DNA from: Rhodococcoides corynebacterioides
GTDB lineage: Bacteria > Actinomycetota > Actinomycetes > Mycobacteriales > Mycobacteriaceae
Length of the DNA: 64,000 bases
Assembly (NCBI RefSeq): GCF_019834675.1
Contig: NZ_JABUBU010000005.1
Location: forward strand, 84,264 to 148,263
Direction: 5' to 3'
The notes under the pieces: model-generated
What the model saw: only the letters and a program-made list of their open reading frames with translations
Told to the model about the DNA's origin: nothing
Database searches by the model: none
Shown here: positions 26,974 through 35,602 of the stretch, one piece after another
How the letters are laid out: each line of letters begins with the position of its first letter
Position numbering within the stretch: position 1 is the stretch's first letter
Program-made: the position numbers and the translations under genes

Positions 26974-27590
26974 CACTGCATTCCTCCTGATCGAAAGGCA
27001 TTCAGGCGGTTCCACGCGGCGCGCTGCTCGCGGCCGAGCTGAACCATGTAGTCGAACAACTCCTCCTCCGGTCCCTGTTCGGCGGCCTGGGTGATCCGCT
27101 GTCCGGCGATGTGGAACGACCGCCGGTAGGACTGGGAGAGCACGATGTCGGCGTAGTGCACGGCGGAGACGGCGGGGGCGTCGGCGGTGACGACGTCGGC
27201 GAGCACCCGCCGCAGCGGGGCGTCCTTCTGCCCTCCCCCGGCGCGATGGATCACCGCGGCGACGGAGGCGGGGTCGTGCGGCCGGTCCTCGGTGACGAGG
27301 GCGGCGACGACGGTGAACAGTTCGGCGTGCGTCGGGTTCTCGAAGTCGCCGGGGGTGAGCGCGGTGGCGACGCGGGTCGTGTCGGCGGGCTCGGTGGACC
27401 ACATGAGGGCGCAGAGGGTGAGCGATTCCGGGTCGGTCCGCGGGTCCAGTTCGCCCTGCTCGTCGACGGTGGTGTCACCGGCCGATGCGGCGACGGGCGC
27501 AGTGTCGGGCGCGAGGTCGCGGACCGCAGCGTCGTGGCCGGCCGCATCGTCGTCGGGGCCTTCGGTGGGGACGGCTCGGAGTGCGCTCAC
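26973..27590 (-). CDS. Orphan DnaB-helicase N-terminal-domain protein
   Basis: A 205-aa protein. After a disordered 50-residue start, residues 55-190 match the DnaB N-terminal domain (LTLCALMWSTEP, LTPGDFENPTHAELFTVVAALV, then VHYADIVLSQSYRRSFHIAGQRI). The RecA-like ATPase half of DnaB is absent. In replicative helicases this domain forms the collar that binds primase and loader; alone it may modulate the host or element replisome, which is inference. GTG 27590 is chosen for its AGGTGAG site; TTG 27620 overlapping the upstream stop is possible. Confidence 0.75.
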   Translation of the reverse strand: MSALRAVPTEGPDDDAAGHDAAVRDLAPDTAPVAASAGDTTVDEQGELDPRTDPESLTLCALMWSTEPADTTRVATALTPGDFENPTHAELFTVVAALVTEDRPHDPASVAAVIHRAGGGQKDAPLRRVLADVVTADAPAVSAVHYADIVLSQSYRRSFHIAGQRITQAAEQGPEEELFDYMVQLGREQRAAWNRLNAFRSGGMQ

Positions 27591-27616
27591 GGCTCTCACC
27601 TGCTCTCGTGTGGTGG

Positions 27617-27850
27617 TCAAGCGGCGGCGAGTTCGGCGATGCGGCCGTCGCGGTATCCGGACCAGTGGGTGCTCTCGTCGACCACGACGACGGGGGCGGC
27701 GAGGTAACCGAGGGCCATCACGTAGTCGCGGGCGTCGGCGTCGAGGCTGATGTCGACGGCGGTGTAGTCGATGCCGGCCTTGTCCAATGCACGGAAGGTG
27801 GCCTTGCATTGGTAGCAATTCGGCTTGGTGTAGACGGTCACCGCAGACAT
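27617..27850 (-). CDS. nrdH: NrdH-like glutaredoxin
   Basis: A 77-aa thioredoxin-fold redoxin with the CxxC site NCYQC (Cys12, Cys15), the cis-Pro segment AAPVVVVD and the WSGYRDGRI end typical of NrdH. NrdH supplies electrons to class Ib ribonucleotide reductase, but no nrdEF lies nearby, so it either serves the host enzyme or another thiol partner. ATG 27850 begins at MSAVTVYTKPN. It is the first gene of an operon with the DnaB-N protein and an 80-aa protein. Confidence 0.85.
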   Translation of the reverse strand: MSAVTVYTKPNCYQCKATFRALDKAGIDYTAVDISLDADARDYVMALGYLAAPVVVVDESTHWSGYRDGRIAELAAA

Positions 27851-27887
27851 AGCTCGGGCCCTTTCGGTATTCACTGAGATTACTTCT

Positions 27888-27916
27888 ATCCTATCCCCCA
27901 TTTCTCTATCGAGCAA
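27888..27916 (-). promoter_or_regulatory. Promoter of the nrdH operon
   Basis: TTGCTC (27916-27911), a 17-nt spacer and TAGGAT (27893-27888) on the minus strand, about 38 nt before the nrdH ATG. The surrounding 27860-28100 is AT-rich for this region and holds no gene. Confidence 0.55.
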
Positions 27917-28171
27917 TAATGTGAGGCCTTTTCACGGTAACGATTTTGTTGCGCATACCGTTGGTTCGCAATACTTCTCACCAGATCGCGTTTGCGGACT
28001 CGCGCGGAAAAGTCGCGGCGATACCGCACGTTAGCGGTTTACCCTACCGGCCAATCACGATTATCGGAAATGCGTAGTGACGCGGCGGTCCTTTTCCGCG
28101 CGTCAAGACCGCGGCAAACGGAATTGGCGACTTGCATGCCCATGCCCCCGGATGGGCGATACGGTCGCGTT

Positions 28172-29116
28172 GTGACGTTCTCAAATGGGTCTCCCCCCGC
28201 CGGCTGGTACCCGGATCCGGAACCACCAGGGTCGCAGCTTCCGCGGTCACCGCGGTTGCGCTGGTGGGATGGACAAGAGTGGACCGATCGAGTCGACCCT
28301 CCGGTGACCACCTCACCTGCCGCACCCAAAGCCCCCGGCCGGCAATCGATGGGTCTGCGCAAACCGACCGCGTCCGTCCCGACACCTCGGCCACCCGTCG
28401 GAAACACCGGCCCTCCTCAGACGCCGGAGGCACACTCGACGAGCAATCTCGCCCGGTCCGTCGATTCTGGCGTCACACCCAATCCTCGACGCGGGCGGCC
28501 TGCGCACATGTGGTGGATCACGGGGGCCGCTGCCTTGGTGGTTCTCGCCGTGATTGCTGTACTCGTGGTGTTCGTCCGAAGCTCACGTGACGCTATGGAC
28601 ACCAGCGCCCTGCCCTCTGTTCTGAGTTGCCGGATCCAGTCGACGTCCGAGCCCTTGAGCAAGCGCGCGACCGTCAACGGTGTTCCGCCGTCGATACTGG
28701 CCAAAGGGGGCACGGCGGAATTGATCGACGAGAACCAGCTGCTCCTGAAGCTGGAGTTCACCGGTCCACTACCGCCCCTGCCGACGAGCTCCGGCACCGC
28801 CAAGAACCCAGTTACAGTCGGGTTGAACTATAGCTTCATCGTAAACCTGGACCGTCCGGAAACCCACCCGTACGCAGTCATACGCGGGACCGATGGTTGG
28901 AGCATCGTCGATTTCTCCGATGGTTCATACGAGGGCATCGTCCTTGACGACCTCCCGAACATCACGGTCGGACCCGACACTGTAGATCTGATTCTCGAGT
29001 TGGACAGACTCCCCGCCCTACCCAAACGACTCGACCCAGTTGTGTACGTCGACACCCTCAATCGGACCAACCAATATGCGGACGTCGATTATTACCTGGA
29101 GCAGGCGTGCGAGTGA
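28172..29116 (+). CDS. DUF2510-domain membrane-anchored protein
   Basis: A 314-aa protein. The DUF2510 signature SPPAGWYPDPEPPG...RWWDGQEWTDRV fills residues 5-37. A Pro/Ser-rich linker follows, then one membrane helix (about residues 111-135) and an extracellular domain of about 170 aa with few cysteines. The topology is N-in, C-out. GTG 28172 is chosen because DUF2510 proteins usually start a few residues before PPAGWYPDP. The outer domain resembles that of the next gene in layout (an anchored start, then a short SALPSVLSC or GFPRALGC segment), so the two may be related. Confidence 0.75.
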   Translation: MTFSNGSPPAGWYPDPEPPGSQLPRSPRLRWWDGQEWTDRVDPPVTTSPAAPKAPGRQSMGLRKPTASVPTPRPPVGNTGPPQTPEAHSTSNLARSVDSGVTPNPRRGRPAHMWWITGAAALVVLAVIAVLVVFVRSSRDAMDTSALPSVLSCRIQSTSEPLSKRATVNGVPPSILAKGGTAELIDENQLLLKLEFTGPLPPLPTSSGTAKNPVTVGLNYSFIVNLDRPETHPYAVIRGTDGWSIVDFSDGSYEGIVLDDLPNITVGPDTVDLILELDRLPALPKRLDPVVYVDTLNRTNQYADVDYYLEQACE

Positions 29117-29121
29117 TTTGT

Positions 29122-29247
29122 TCCTCGGGGCGCTTGTGGCAGTCAGCAGACCAGTGAGGAACGCCCGGCGCACCTCGGCTGCGACACCGCCGGCTCGGTC
29201 GACGGCGATCGTGCGGCGGCTGCTGGGCGCGTTCGGCGTCCCTGTAT
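29122..29247 (-). pseudogene. Remnant of the ParB-domain gene
   Basis: About 125 bp resembling 31390-31507, the inside of the large ParB-domain gene. The antisense translation keeps the same pattern (SRPVRNARRTSAATPPAR against SRPVRNARRISVATPPAR), and TGAGGAACGC and GCGACACCGCCGGC are identical. No start or stop context is left. It is a decayed partial duplication lying between two anchored-protein genes. Confidence 0.6.
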
Positions 29248-29308
29248 CCGGGTTCCTGAAGTGGTCGACCTGCGGCTGGTCATTGTGAGCGGATGGGAAG
29301 CTACGAGC

Positions 29309-30571
29309 ATGACTGCGCCCACTACGAAGAAGGATGCGTCGCGACGAGACCGCCGATCACTCGTCGTGGCCGCTGGCATCGTCGGAGTTCTGGTCGTCGT
29401 CGCTGCTGTTGCCGTCTTCACGCGGTCGTCGGACGACGATGATGTCCAGTTGGATTGGACCGGGTTCCCCCGTGCCTTGGGCTGCGAATCGGTGCCACAC
29501 GGCAGCGAGAGCCGCGACATCCCATCGGTGGTGCAGAGTCCCGCGCCGGACCAAGTGCTCGCGCGATCGGTCCTCATGGAGCACCCTTCGGATCAACACT
29601 TGAAGATCACCGTTCGATTCGCAGGCACACCGCCGCCGGCCCCGAGGCAGGTGCCGATCCCGGGTTACGGCGACCAGCAGTTCGCGGAGCCGGGCAGTTC
29701 CGACTTCTCCCTCGTGCTCTTTCCCGGCGGACCCGCCGCGAACGACAACAGCTACAACCTCACGATCTATAGGGAGGACCTCACCGCCGACGAGTTCGTG
29801 CAAGGGCAATGGATGGTCACCGGAGACTCCACGTTCACCGACGACAGTCCCGCTGAGGGCATCACAACGACTGTCGACGAGGTGGCGCTCGCCGGGAACA
29901 CCATCGCCCTCACCATCGACCTGTCTCGGTTCCCACCGGTCGCGGCGGCGTGGAAGCAACCTGTAGACCTCAGCGTCTACCCCATCACGAATGGATACCC
30001 CGACCCCTACACCGGCGGTGGCCTCATCCAGTACCAACGTCAGGACTGCATCGACCGGACTGCGAACACCACCTCTGCCACCGAGCTCGCGGCGCCACCC
30101 ACCTCCGCGACCACATCACCGCCGGCCGCTCCCCCGCAAACCGAGAGGTCGTCGGAATCCGCAGAATCCGAGGTAGGCGATCTGTTCGCCGGGATGCCCG
30201 CCGACCCCGGCAGTTGCGCCGATGGAGGTATATGCCAACTCTCGGCGCCTAGCGGCAATTACTACTGCACGATCTCGCGCGTCGGCGCATTCTGCTCCCC
30301 TCCGCTGGGAGAACCCCTGACGGCCGGGGTGGACGCGCGTCTGATCTCGGTCGGCGCGGACGGAGAAACGAAGTTCCTCACCGATGCGGGCGGGAACTCG
30401 CACACGGAGGACCGCGGGACGATGAGCGAGTTCACCCTGCCATACGGCAACACCGTCACCGCTTACGGAATGACGTGTGCGTTCCGAGGCTCCACCGGCG
30501 GTGCGAGCTGCCGTCACGACGCATCCGGGCACGGTTTCACCATTGACCCCGCTCAGTACCGCTTCTTCTGA
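29309..30571 (+). CDS. Membrane-anchored extracellular protein (hypothetical)
   Basis: A 420-aa protein. Basic start (TTKKDASRRDRRS), one membrane helix (about residues 18-37), then an acidic and proline-containing outer part. Residues 50-250 are beta-rich with a C-terminal QDCIDR; after a Ser/Thr/Pro linker (about 255-300) a second domain carries five cysteines (GSCADGGIC, YYCTISRVGAFC, GMTCAF, ASCRHD) and ends at QYRFF. That last domain resembles small secreted domains of mycobacterial lipoproteins but is not identified. ATG 29309 has GGGAAG upstream. Confidence 0.7.
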   Translation: MTAPTTKKDASRRDRRSLVVAAGIVGVLVVVAAVAVFTRSSDDDDVQLDWTGFPRALGCESVPHGSESRDIPSVVQSPAPDQVLARSVLMEHPSDQHLKITVRFAGTPPPAPRQVPIPGYGDQQFAEPGSSDFSLVLFPGGPAANDNSYNLTIYREDLTADEFVQGQWMVTGDSTFTDDSPAEGITTTVDEVALAGNTIALTIDLSRFPPVAAAWKQPVDLSVYPITNGYPDPYTGGGLIQYQRQDCIDRTANTTSATELAAPPTSATTSPPAAPPQTERSSESAESEVGDLFAGMPADPGSCADGGICQLSAPSGNYYCTISRVGAFCSPPLGEPLTAGVDARLISVGADGETKFLTDAGGNSHTEDRGTMSEFTLPYGNTVTAYGMTCAFRGSTGGASCRHDASGHGFTIDPAQYRFF

Positions 30572-30652
30572 CGCTCCGGCCGACGCAGCGCGTCGCTGTA
30601 TTGTCAGGGTGACCGGGACTGCCGGTACACGACGACCGACCAAGGATTTTCG

Positions 30653-30895
30653 ATGCCGACCGAACCACCGCTCGACGAGCTGCTCACGCTCGACGCTGTG
30701 CTCGAGCGCATCAAGGAACGCAGTGGCCGGGTGATCGGGGCGTCGACGTGGCGGTCCTACGTCGCCCGCGAGCAGGCTCCGGGGCCCGTCCGGCGGGTGG
30801 GCCGGCTCCCCTTCTTCTCCCCCGACGACATCGACGCCTGGATCGACAACCGTCCCGGCCGAGGCAACTGGCGCACCGGCGACACGGACCGGTAG
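30653..30895 (+). CDS. Excisionase/MerR-type helix-turn-helix protein
   Basis: An 80-aa protein with the HTH_17/excisionase layout: LLTLDAVLERI, then IGASTWRSYVAREQAPGPVRRVGRLPFFSPDDIDAWI (about residues 26-62). Such proteins bind DNA as recombination directionality factors or small repressors. ATG 30653 has AAGGA 7 nt upstream. A palindrome related to the operators at 33.0 and 37.7 kb lies at 30586-30599, just before a TATTGT -10 box, so this gene could be part of, or the regulator of, that regulon. Confidence 0.75.
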   Translation: MPTEPPLDELLTLDAVLERIKERSGRVIGASTWRSYVAREQAPGPVRRVGRLPFFSPDDIDAWIDNRPGRGNWRTGDTDR

Positions 30896-30949
30896 ACCGC
30901 CCGGCGTCGTTCCGCATCTGCGGCCCCCCGCACGTCACACGAACGCCTG

Positions 30950-30981
30950 ATGCCCCGATCCGCTGTGTGCGGTCGGGGCAT
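30950..30981. terminator. Bidirectional hairpin terminator
   Basis: Stem ATGCCCCGA/TCGGGGCAT with an inner CCGC/GCGG pair and a TGTGT loop, between convergent genes that end at 30895 and 31011. Confidence 0.75.
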
Positions 30982-31010
30982 CGGGCGTTGCGACAGGGGA
31001 ACTGCTGGGC

Positions 31011-32618
31011 TCAGTCGTCGTCGAGGGTGGCGTAGGCGGCGTCGACGGTGGTGTTGCCGATGGCGGCTTGCTCGACGGGGCTGAGGGTGTGTCCGGCGTC
31101 GGCGAGAAACGTCAGGTAGGTGTCGATGCCCTGGAGTCCTCGGTAGCTCTTCTCGCTGTAGCGCCAGTAGTCCTTGCTGTCCTGGGTGCCGGTCAGGCGC
31201 GCCTCGAAGGCGGTCAGGACGCGGGCAAGGAGTAACACCTCGCACTGCCCGGCGGTGGCCTTCGCCACTTTCGCGGCGGCGGTGGTGGGGTCGGTGCCGG
31301 TGATGGACCCGTACAGCTCGCCGGCCTTGAACTCCGTGAGCAGCGAGGGGTGCCGGGCAAGGACTCCGACGACCCACCGGGTGGTGTTCTTCGGGGCGCT
31401 CTTGGCGCTGAGCAGGCCGGTGAGGAACGCGCGGCGCATCTCGGTGGCGACACCGCCGGCCCGGTTGAGGGCGATGGTGCGGCGCCGCTGGGCGCGGTCG
31501 GCGTCCTTGCGTTCGGCTTCCGCGCGAGCTGCGGCCCGCTGGGACGGTGAGAGTCCGTCCTCGGCGTCCCCCGCGTCACCGCCCGCCGCGGCGAGCTCCG
31601 GCGCGAGTGCGAAGCCGGCGTCGGCGCGGCGGGAATGGTGGAGGTAGAACTCGAACGACCACGACGTGGTCTTGGTGACGGCGTCGGCGCGGATCAGGCC
31701 GTCGATGGCCTCGAGGTCGGGGTCGTCTCGGGTGTCCCAGTCGATGAGCGTGTCGTCGACTTCGTGGCCGTCGGCGTCGACCCAGACGACACCGGCCTCG
31801 CTGGGGTGCACGTGCCACAGGTGCGGTGCGCTGTGTGGGGCATCGTCGGGGATCGGCTTCCCGTCGGGGGTGCGCAGGTCGGCTGGGGTGAACCAGTCGC
31901 CGCCGGTGGTGCTGGGTTCGTTGTGGATCACGGTGAACCCGCGCTGGGCGTGTTCGGTGGCCGCGGCGGTAGCGGCGTCCATCGCGGCGACGTCTTCGCG
32001 CAGATGCGCCAGGTGGTAGCTGATGCCGTAGCCGCCGAGGATCCGCTCGATGCGGTCCGGGATCGCGGGGTACCGGTCGGCGGCGGTCTCGAGCTCGGCG
32101 AGGATCGCGGCGTCGTCGAGGGTCAGACGCCGATCGGCCAGGTGGTCGTCCACCTTCGCCGAGCGTCCGGCGGTCGCGGCGGTGCGGGTGAACTTCTCGC
32201 CGAGCTGGGTGATCTTGGCGACGCGCTCGACGTCGAGGCCGAGGTCGAGCAACTCGGTGACCGCACCGACCTTGTGGCGGGTGGTGATCGGGGCGCGCTG
32301 TTCGTTGGTGTGGAGCTGGCCGGTGACGCGGTCGATCTGGGCTTGCCGCTCGTCGTCGGATTCAGCGTCGACCAGGACCGGCACCGCGCTCAGGCCGGCC
32401 TCACGGGCGGCGAGGATGCGGCGTTGGCCGTCGATGATGCGCAGGGTGCCGTCGGCTCGGCGGGTGGCGCTGATGGCGGTCAGAACGCCGCGCTCGGCAA
32501 TCGACCGGACGAACTCGGGGTCGTCGGTGATGACGACGTCGGTGCGGATGTTCTCACCGATCACCAGCTCGGTGGGGTCGGCGAGGACCAGGGACGGGGT
32601 CGATGCGGTGGTGGTCAT
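31011..32618 (-). CDS. Large ParB/Srx-domain (ParB_N) nuclease-like protein
   Basis: A 535-aa protein. Residues 10-110 are a ParB N-terminal domain: ENIRTDVVITDDPEFVRSIAERGVL, the DGQRRILAAREAGLSAVPV core and a HTNEQRAP segment. A helix-turn-helix-like region follows (LDVERVAKITQLGEKFTRTAATA). The C-terminal 300 residues have no recognised domain and carry a charged stretch (SQRAAARAEAERKDADRAQRR). ATG 32618 has GGGAGA 10 nt upstream. It is not beside the parA gene at 44.1 kb, so a role in partition is uncertain; ParB-fold element proteins also act as CTP-using regulators or nucleases. Confidence 0.8.
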   Translation of the reverse strand: MTTTASTPSLVLADPTELVIGENIRTDVVITDDPEFVRSIAERGVLTAISATRRADGTLRIIDGQRRILAAREAGLSAVPVLVDAESDDERQAQIDRVTGQLHTNEQRAPITTRHKVGAVTELLDLGLDVERVAKITQLGEKFTRTAATAGRSAKVDDHLADRRLTLDDAAILAELETAADRYPAIPDRIERILGGYGISYHLAHLREDVAAMDAATAAATEHAQRGFTVIHNEPSTTGGDWFTPADLRTPDGKPIPDDAPHSAPHLWHVHPSEAGVVWVDADGHEVDDTLIDWDTRDDPDLEAIDGLIRADAVTKTTSWSFEFYLHHSRRADAGFALAPELAAAGGDAGDAEDGLSPSQRAAARAEAERKDADRAQRRRTIALNRAGGVATEMRRAFLTGLLSAKSAPKNTTRWVVGVLARHPSLLTEFKAGELYGSITGTDPTTAAAKVAKATAGQCEVLLLARVLTAFEARLTGTQDSKDYWRYSEKSYRGLQGIDTYLTFLADAGHTLSPVEQAAIGNTTVDAAYATLDDD

Positions 32619-32737
32619 GGCGGGGTGTCTCCCAACTAGTGTGTGGTGGTGAGACACCGGGCAGTTAAGGGCTGTCCGGTGTTTCGCGTTCTCGGTCGGT
32701 GCGCGGCGCTCGCCCCGCGCGGCTGGGCCGGGTCGCG

Positions 32738-33013
32738 CTAGGCGCTGAGCCCGATCGCGGTGATCGGCGCGGTCCAGGTGCGGCCCCATTCGTCGGCCCC
32801 GGTGACCGTCCACTCCCCCACCAGCTCGTAGCCGTGGTGGCGCAGCAGCTCGGTGGCCATGTCGGTGGTCCAGTCCAGTGCGGGCAGAGCTTCCAGGTCC
32901 GCGACCAGGTACTCGAACGGGCCCGCGGTTGCGGCCAGGGCGATGCCGAGACCGTGCCGGTCGTGTCCGCTCTCGGAGGTGGTGGCGGTCAGATTCGTGG
33001 GCGTTTCGCTCAT
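32738..33013 (-). CDS. Small hypothetical protein under the palindromic operator
   Basis: A 91-aa acidic protein (EYLVADLEALPALDW, then ATELLRHHGYELVGEWTVTG and WGRTWTAPI), probably a single alpha/beta domain. No family is recognised. The ATG is 6 nt after the -10 box of a promoter that holds the shared palindrome in its spacer, so the mRNA is likely leaderless and repressor-controlled. The ParB-domain gene starts 119 nt further on in the same direction and may be co-transcribed. Confidence 0.65.
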   Translation of the reverse strand: MSETPTNLTATTSESGHDRHGLGIALAATAGPFEYLVADLEALPALDWTTDMATELLRHHGYELVGEWTVTGADEWGRTWTAPITAIGLSA

Positions 33014-33019
33014 ACCTCA

Positions 33020-33047
33020 ATAATACAGCGTTGCGCTGTAATAGCAA
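33020..33047 (-). promoter_or_regulatory. Promoter with palindromic operator, site 1
   Basis: On the minus strand TTGCTA (33047-33042), a 16-nt spacer and TATTAT (33025-33020). The palindrome TACAGCG-TTG-CGCTGTA (33024-33040) fills the spacer, so a bound protein would block RNA polymerase. The same core occurs at 37.7 kb. Confidence 0.65.
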
Positions 33048-33269
33048 GCGGGACAACGGAATTCGTTGGCGTCCAAAGGCGGTCACAGTCGCTGACCGAG
33101 CAGACCCGGGAGCCTCGTCCTGCACGCTTCACCGCGGAGCAGTTCTCGGGGCGTTATCGAGGTTCTGCGTACGAGACCCGATGGGCGACAGGGGGCGGTA
33201 ACGATCCGGCCTTGTCTACCGACAGTGAGGTGGCTGCTCGACCGAGCGTCCATTAGCGAAGGAGCCTTC

Positions 33270-34040
33270 GTGGCACGTCATCTCTGGACGAACGTTGCGG
33301 TTTTGTGCGCCACAGCCCTCATCGTTGCAGGGTGTTCAGCGGGTGCCGCAACGGAGACTCCGCCGCCCGTAGTCACGGCTCAGGCCGATTCGAAGTCCAC
33401 CACGGCAACGAGCACCGCTTCTGCGCCCGCCCGAACGAGCAGCGCAGCTCCCCGATCCACGCCTGCCGGACAGCTCACCCCGCCTGTTGTGGTCGAAGAC
33501 GGATGGAGTTTGTCCCCTGACGGGGAGTTCGTCTCGTTCGGTGTGCGCGTGAGGAACGATGGACCTACTTCTGCACTGCCTTCAATCACCGTCACTGCGA
33601 TTGATGCCAGCGGTGCACCGCTCGAAACCAAGCAAGAAAAGCTGGGTTTCTTCATGGCTGGTACCGATGCCTATATAGGTGGGACATTCATCGATTCCAG
33701 CGACATCGCGAATCTTCAAATCACAACGGAAGCAGGCCAGAAGCCGTTCACGGACGCGCCACCGGTGGCCATAACCGCTGAGGCCACGATCCAAGGAACC
33801 GGCTATTCTCCTCGCATCGCCCTCGCCGCGCGGTCGAACAGCTCCGAACCCGTCGAATCGCCTGCGCGCATCTTCTTCGTTTTTCGAGACGAAGGTGGTG
33901 ACATCGTCGGGGGGACGACTGCGTTCACGTCGAGCTCGATCCAGCCAGGTCGTGTACTCAATGAGGCGCCGTTCATCACCGGTTTCGCGCCCGACACCGC
34001 AACGAGTGCCGATGTCACCATCGCCGCGTCGGTCGGGTAA
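33270..34040 (+). CDS. Predicted lipoprotein (hypothetical)
   Basis: A 256-aa protein with a lipoprotein signal peptide: ARHLW, then a hydrophobic helix and the lipobox LIVAGC (Cys near residue 22). A Thr/Ser/Pro/Ala-rich linker (about 28-65) precedes a beta-rich domain (EDGWSLSPDGEFVSFGVRVRND, NLQITTEAG, FFVFRDEGGDIVGGTTAF) with the look of an immunoglobulin-like fold. It should be anchored to the outside of the cytoplasmic membrane. GTG 33270 has AAGGAG 5 nt upstream. It is followed by a second lipoprotein gene. Confidence 0.75.
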   Translation: MARHLWTNVAVLCATALIVAGCSAGAATETPPPVVTAQADSKSTTATSTASAPARTSSAAPRSTPAGQLTPPVVVEDGWSLSPDGEFVSFGVRVRNDGPTSALPSITVTAIDASGAPLETKQEKLGFFMAGTDAYIGGTFIDSSDIANLQITTEAGQKPFTDAPPVAITAEATIQGTGYSPRIALAARSNSSEPVESPARIFFVFRDEGGDIVGGTTAFTSSSIQPGRVLNEAPFITGFAPDTATSADVTIAASVG

Positions 34041-34143
34041 CCCAAGAACGAAGGATCAGAACCACTTGCTAGCTGGGAGCACTGCAGGCCTGCTCGCTCC
34101 CATTCGAGTTGCCCTATCGAACGACACGAGAAAGACGGTCCGC

Positions 34144-34695
34144 ATGGAACCTGGATTCGATCGACGGCGTATTACGAGCGCGGTGGTGGTCGCGCTCGGA
34201 ACAATAGCGATTCTGTCCAGTTGCAGCTCCGAACCCGATTCTGCGGCTGCCTCCACCTCGTCTCGCTCGACTACCACCACGGCTACTAACACCGCCACAG
34301 ATGCGATGCCTTCGTTGGAACGGACGACTACACCGGAGGAACCGACGACTGCGGTGACGCGACCGGACTACAGCGAACCGCCCGTGTCGCCGAATTACTC
34401 GGTTCCGCCGCAGGTCGACACTGACGACTACGACGCGCTTCAGCCGGAGGCGCCGGGATTGGCGTGGCCGGAGCCGACGCCTCTGCCGCCGCTGCCTACA
34501 CCGTCCTGGACGCCGTACCCCACACCGACGAGCGGGAACCAACCCCTTCCGTCGGAATACGGGGTGGAAAACGCACAGGTCGGGTCGACGTGCATCAAAG
34601 GGTCAACCGGCTATGACTCGAGTGGCTTGCGCGTCTACTGCGTCCCCTATCAGCCAGGTCTCCCTGATTCCGGATACGTCTGGGCCGCCCAGTAG
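34144..34695 (+). CDS. Predicted lipoprotein with proline-rich body
   Basis: A 183-aa protein. Signal with lipobox ILSSC (Cys near residue 27), followed by about 115 residues that are Ser/Thr/Pro-rich and probably unstructured in the cell wall. A short C-terminal domain (about 140-183) has two cysteines (GSTCIKG, VYCVPYQPG). ATG 34144 has GAGAAAGACGG upstream. It lies 100 nt behind the first lipoprotein gene in the same direction and is probably in the same unit. Confidence 0.7.
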   Translation: MEPGFDRRRITSAVVVALGTIAILSSCSSEPDSAAASTSSRSTTTTATNTATDAMPSLERTTTPEEPTTAVTRPDYSEPPVSPNYSVPPQVDTDDYDALQPEAPGLAWPEPTPLPPLPTPSWTPYPTPTSGNQPLPSEYGVENAQVGSTCIKGSTGYDSSGLRVYCVPYQPGLPDSGYVWAAQ

Positions 34696-35056
34696 CTGCC
34701 CCGAGGGCTCGCCACGCGCTGTCCGTGCCGGAACGCGAGGATGAGAACCGGGTCGGACTGGACTGGCACGCCGAGCACGCAGGCCGTAGCTTCTCCGAGC
34801 CCATACGTTGCGCGCCCCGGCCGCTCGGGCACTGCCGCTGCCATTCCCCACCAGTCGTTAGTACATACGTTCGATCGGCTGATATGGTCGACGGTGCGGG
34901 GCTGGGCGGAGGCTGCGGTCTCGGGAAGCGTCCGGCCCCGCACACACGCACCCACTCGACTGCCCTGCGGAGAGACGATGACCACTGCATTCGACGCCGC
35001 CGCGCAGTGATGCGGGCGTGCTGTGATGCGGGCGTGCTGTGTTCGAGGACTGGCCG
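34696..35056. other. Intergenic stretch with a short tandem repeat
   Basis: No confident gene is seen. A 16-bp unit (GTGATGCGGGCGTGCT) is repeated twice in tandem at 35007-35038, right after a ten-codon ORF with a good ribosome site (ATG 34978) that may be the stump of a lost gene. A minus-strand frame at about 34860-34660 has moderate protein composition but no supported start. Confidence 0.5.
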
Positions 35057-35365
35057 GTGAAGTACTCCCCCGCGCCGCGGCGACTGTGCGACCCACCGAT
35101 TCCGGTCACCGTCGACCTCGGCCGCGCCTTCGCCCGCACTCCCCGCTCGGCTCGGCTGGGACTGGCGTTGCGCGTCAAGGCCGAAGCGCTGCACCTCTCC
35201 GACTCCGTGCCGGGCCTCCTCCATGCGTGGGTGAGAACAACGGCCGGAGACTGGATCGCGTTGTGCGAGATGGACTTGCACACCGGAAACGGCAACGGCG
35301 CGATGCGCGTGCGGCAGTGGTGCCCATCCGCGTCGATCACCCCACGAGACGTGCAACCGCGATGA
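35057..35365 (+). CDS. Small hypothetical protein
   Basis: A 102-aa protein: VTVDLGRAFARTPRSARLGLALRVKAEALHLSD, then LLHAWVRTTAGDWIALCEMDL. The C-terminal half is aromatic and beta-like. GTG 35057 has GAGGAC 7 nt upstream; GTG 35039 in the same frame is an alternative. No family is recognised. Two very small genes follow. Confidence 0.5.
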   Translation: MKYSPAPRRLCDPPIPVTVDLGRAFARTPRSARLGLALRVKAEALHLSDSVPGLLHAWVRTTAGDWIALCEMDLHTGNGNGAMRVRQWCPSASITPRDVQPR

Positions 35366-35420
35366 GCATGCTCGGTGAGCCCGCCGGCGGTGTCGGTGCG
35401 ACGCGCTACGGTCCGTTGCC

Positions 35421-35588
35421 GTGAACCCCGGAGACCTGGCCCGACTGCACAGCGGGGCCGTGCACGTCTTCACCGTCGTCGAGGTCGACACCGACCACGC
35501 GACCATAGCCCCGGCCGGAGACGCCGCCACCGCAACGGGAGCGTACCCGTTCCGCGTTCCGCTCTCGGTCCTGACGCCCGCCTCGTAG
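35421..35588 (+). CDS. Very small hypothetical protein (55 aa)
   Basis: GTG 35421 to TAG 35586-35588 encodes 55 residues beginning NPGDLARLHSGAVHVFTVV, a compact beta-rich domain (AVHVFTVVEVDTDHATIAP, YPFRVPLSVLTPAS). Composition is protein-like and the start immediately follows the previous gene. It reads like a small SH3-like barrel; no function is assigned. Confidence 0.5.
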   Translation: MNPGDLARLHSGAVHVFTVVEVDTDHATIAPAGDAATATGAYPFRVPLSVLTPAS

Positions 35589-35602
35589 TCGGCACCAAAC
35601 CG

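Noticed and set aside
34650..35096. 148-aa minus-strand ORF overlapping the end of the second lipoprotein gene
   Set aside because: Part of it looks protein-like, but it overlaps a supported gene end and has no clear start.
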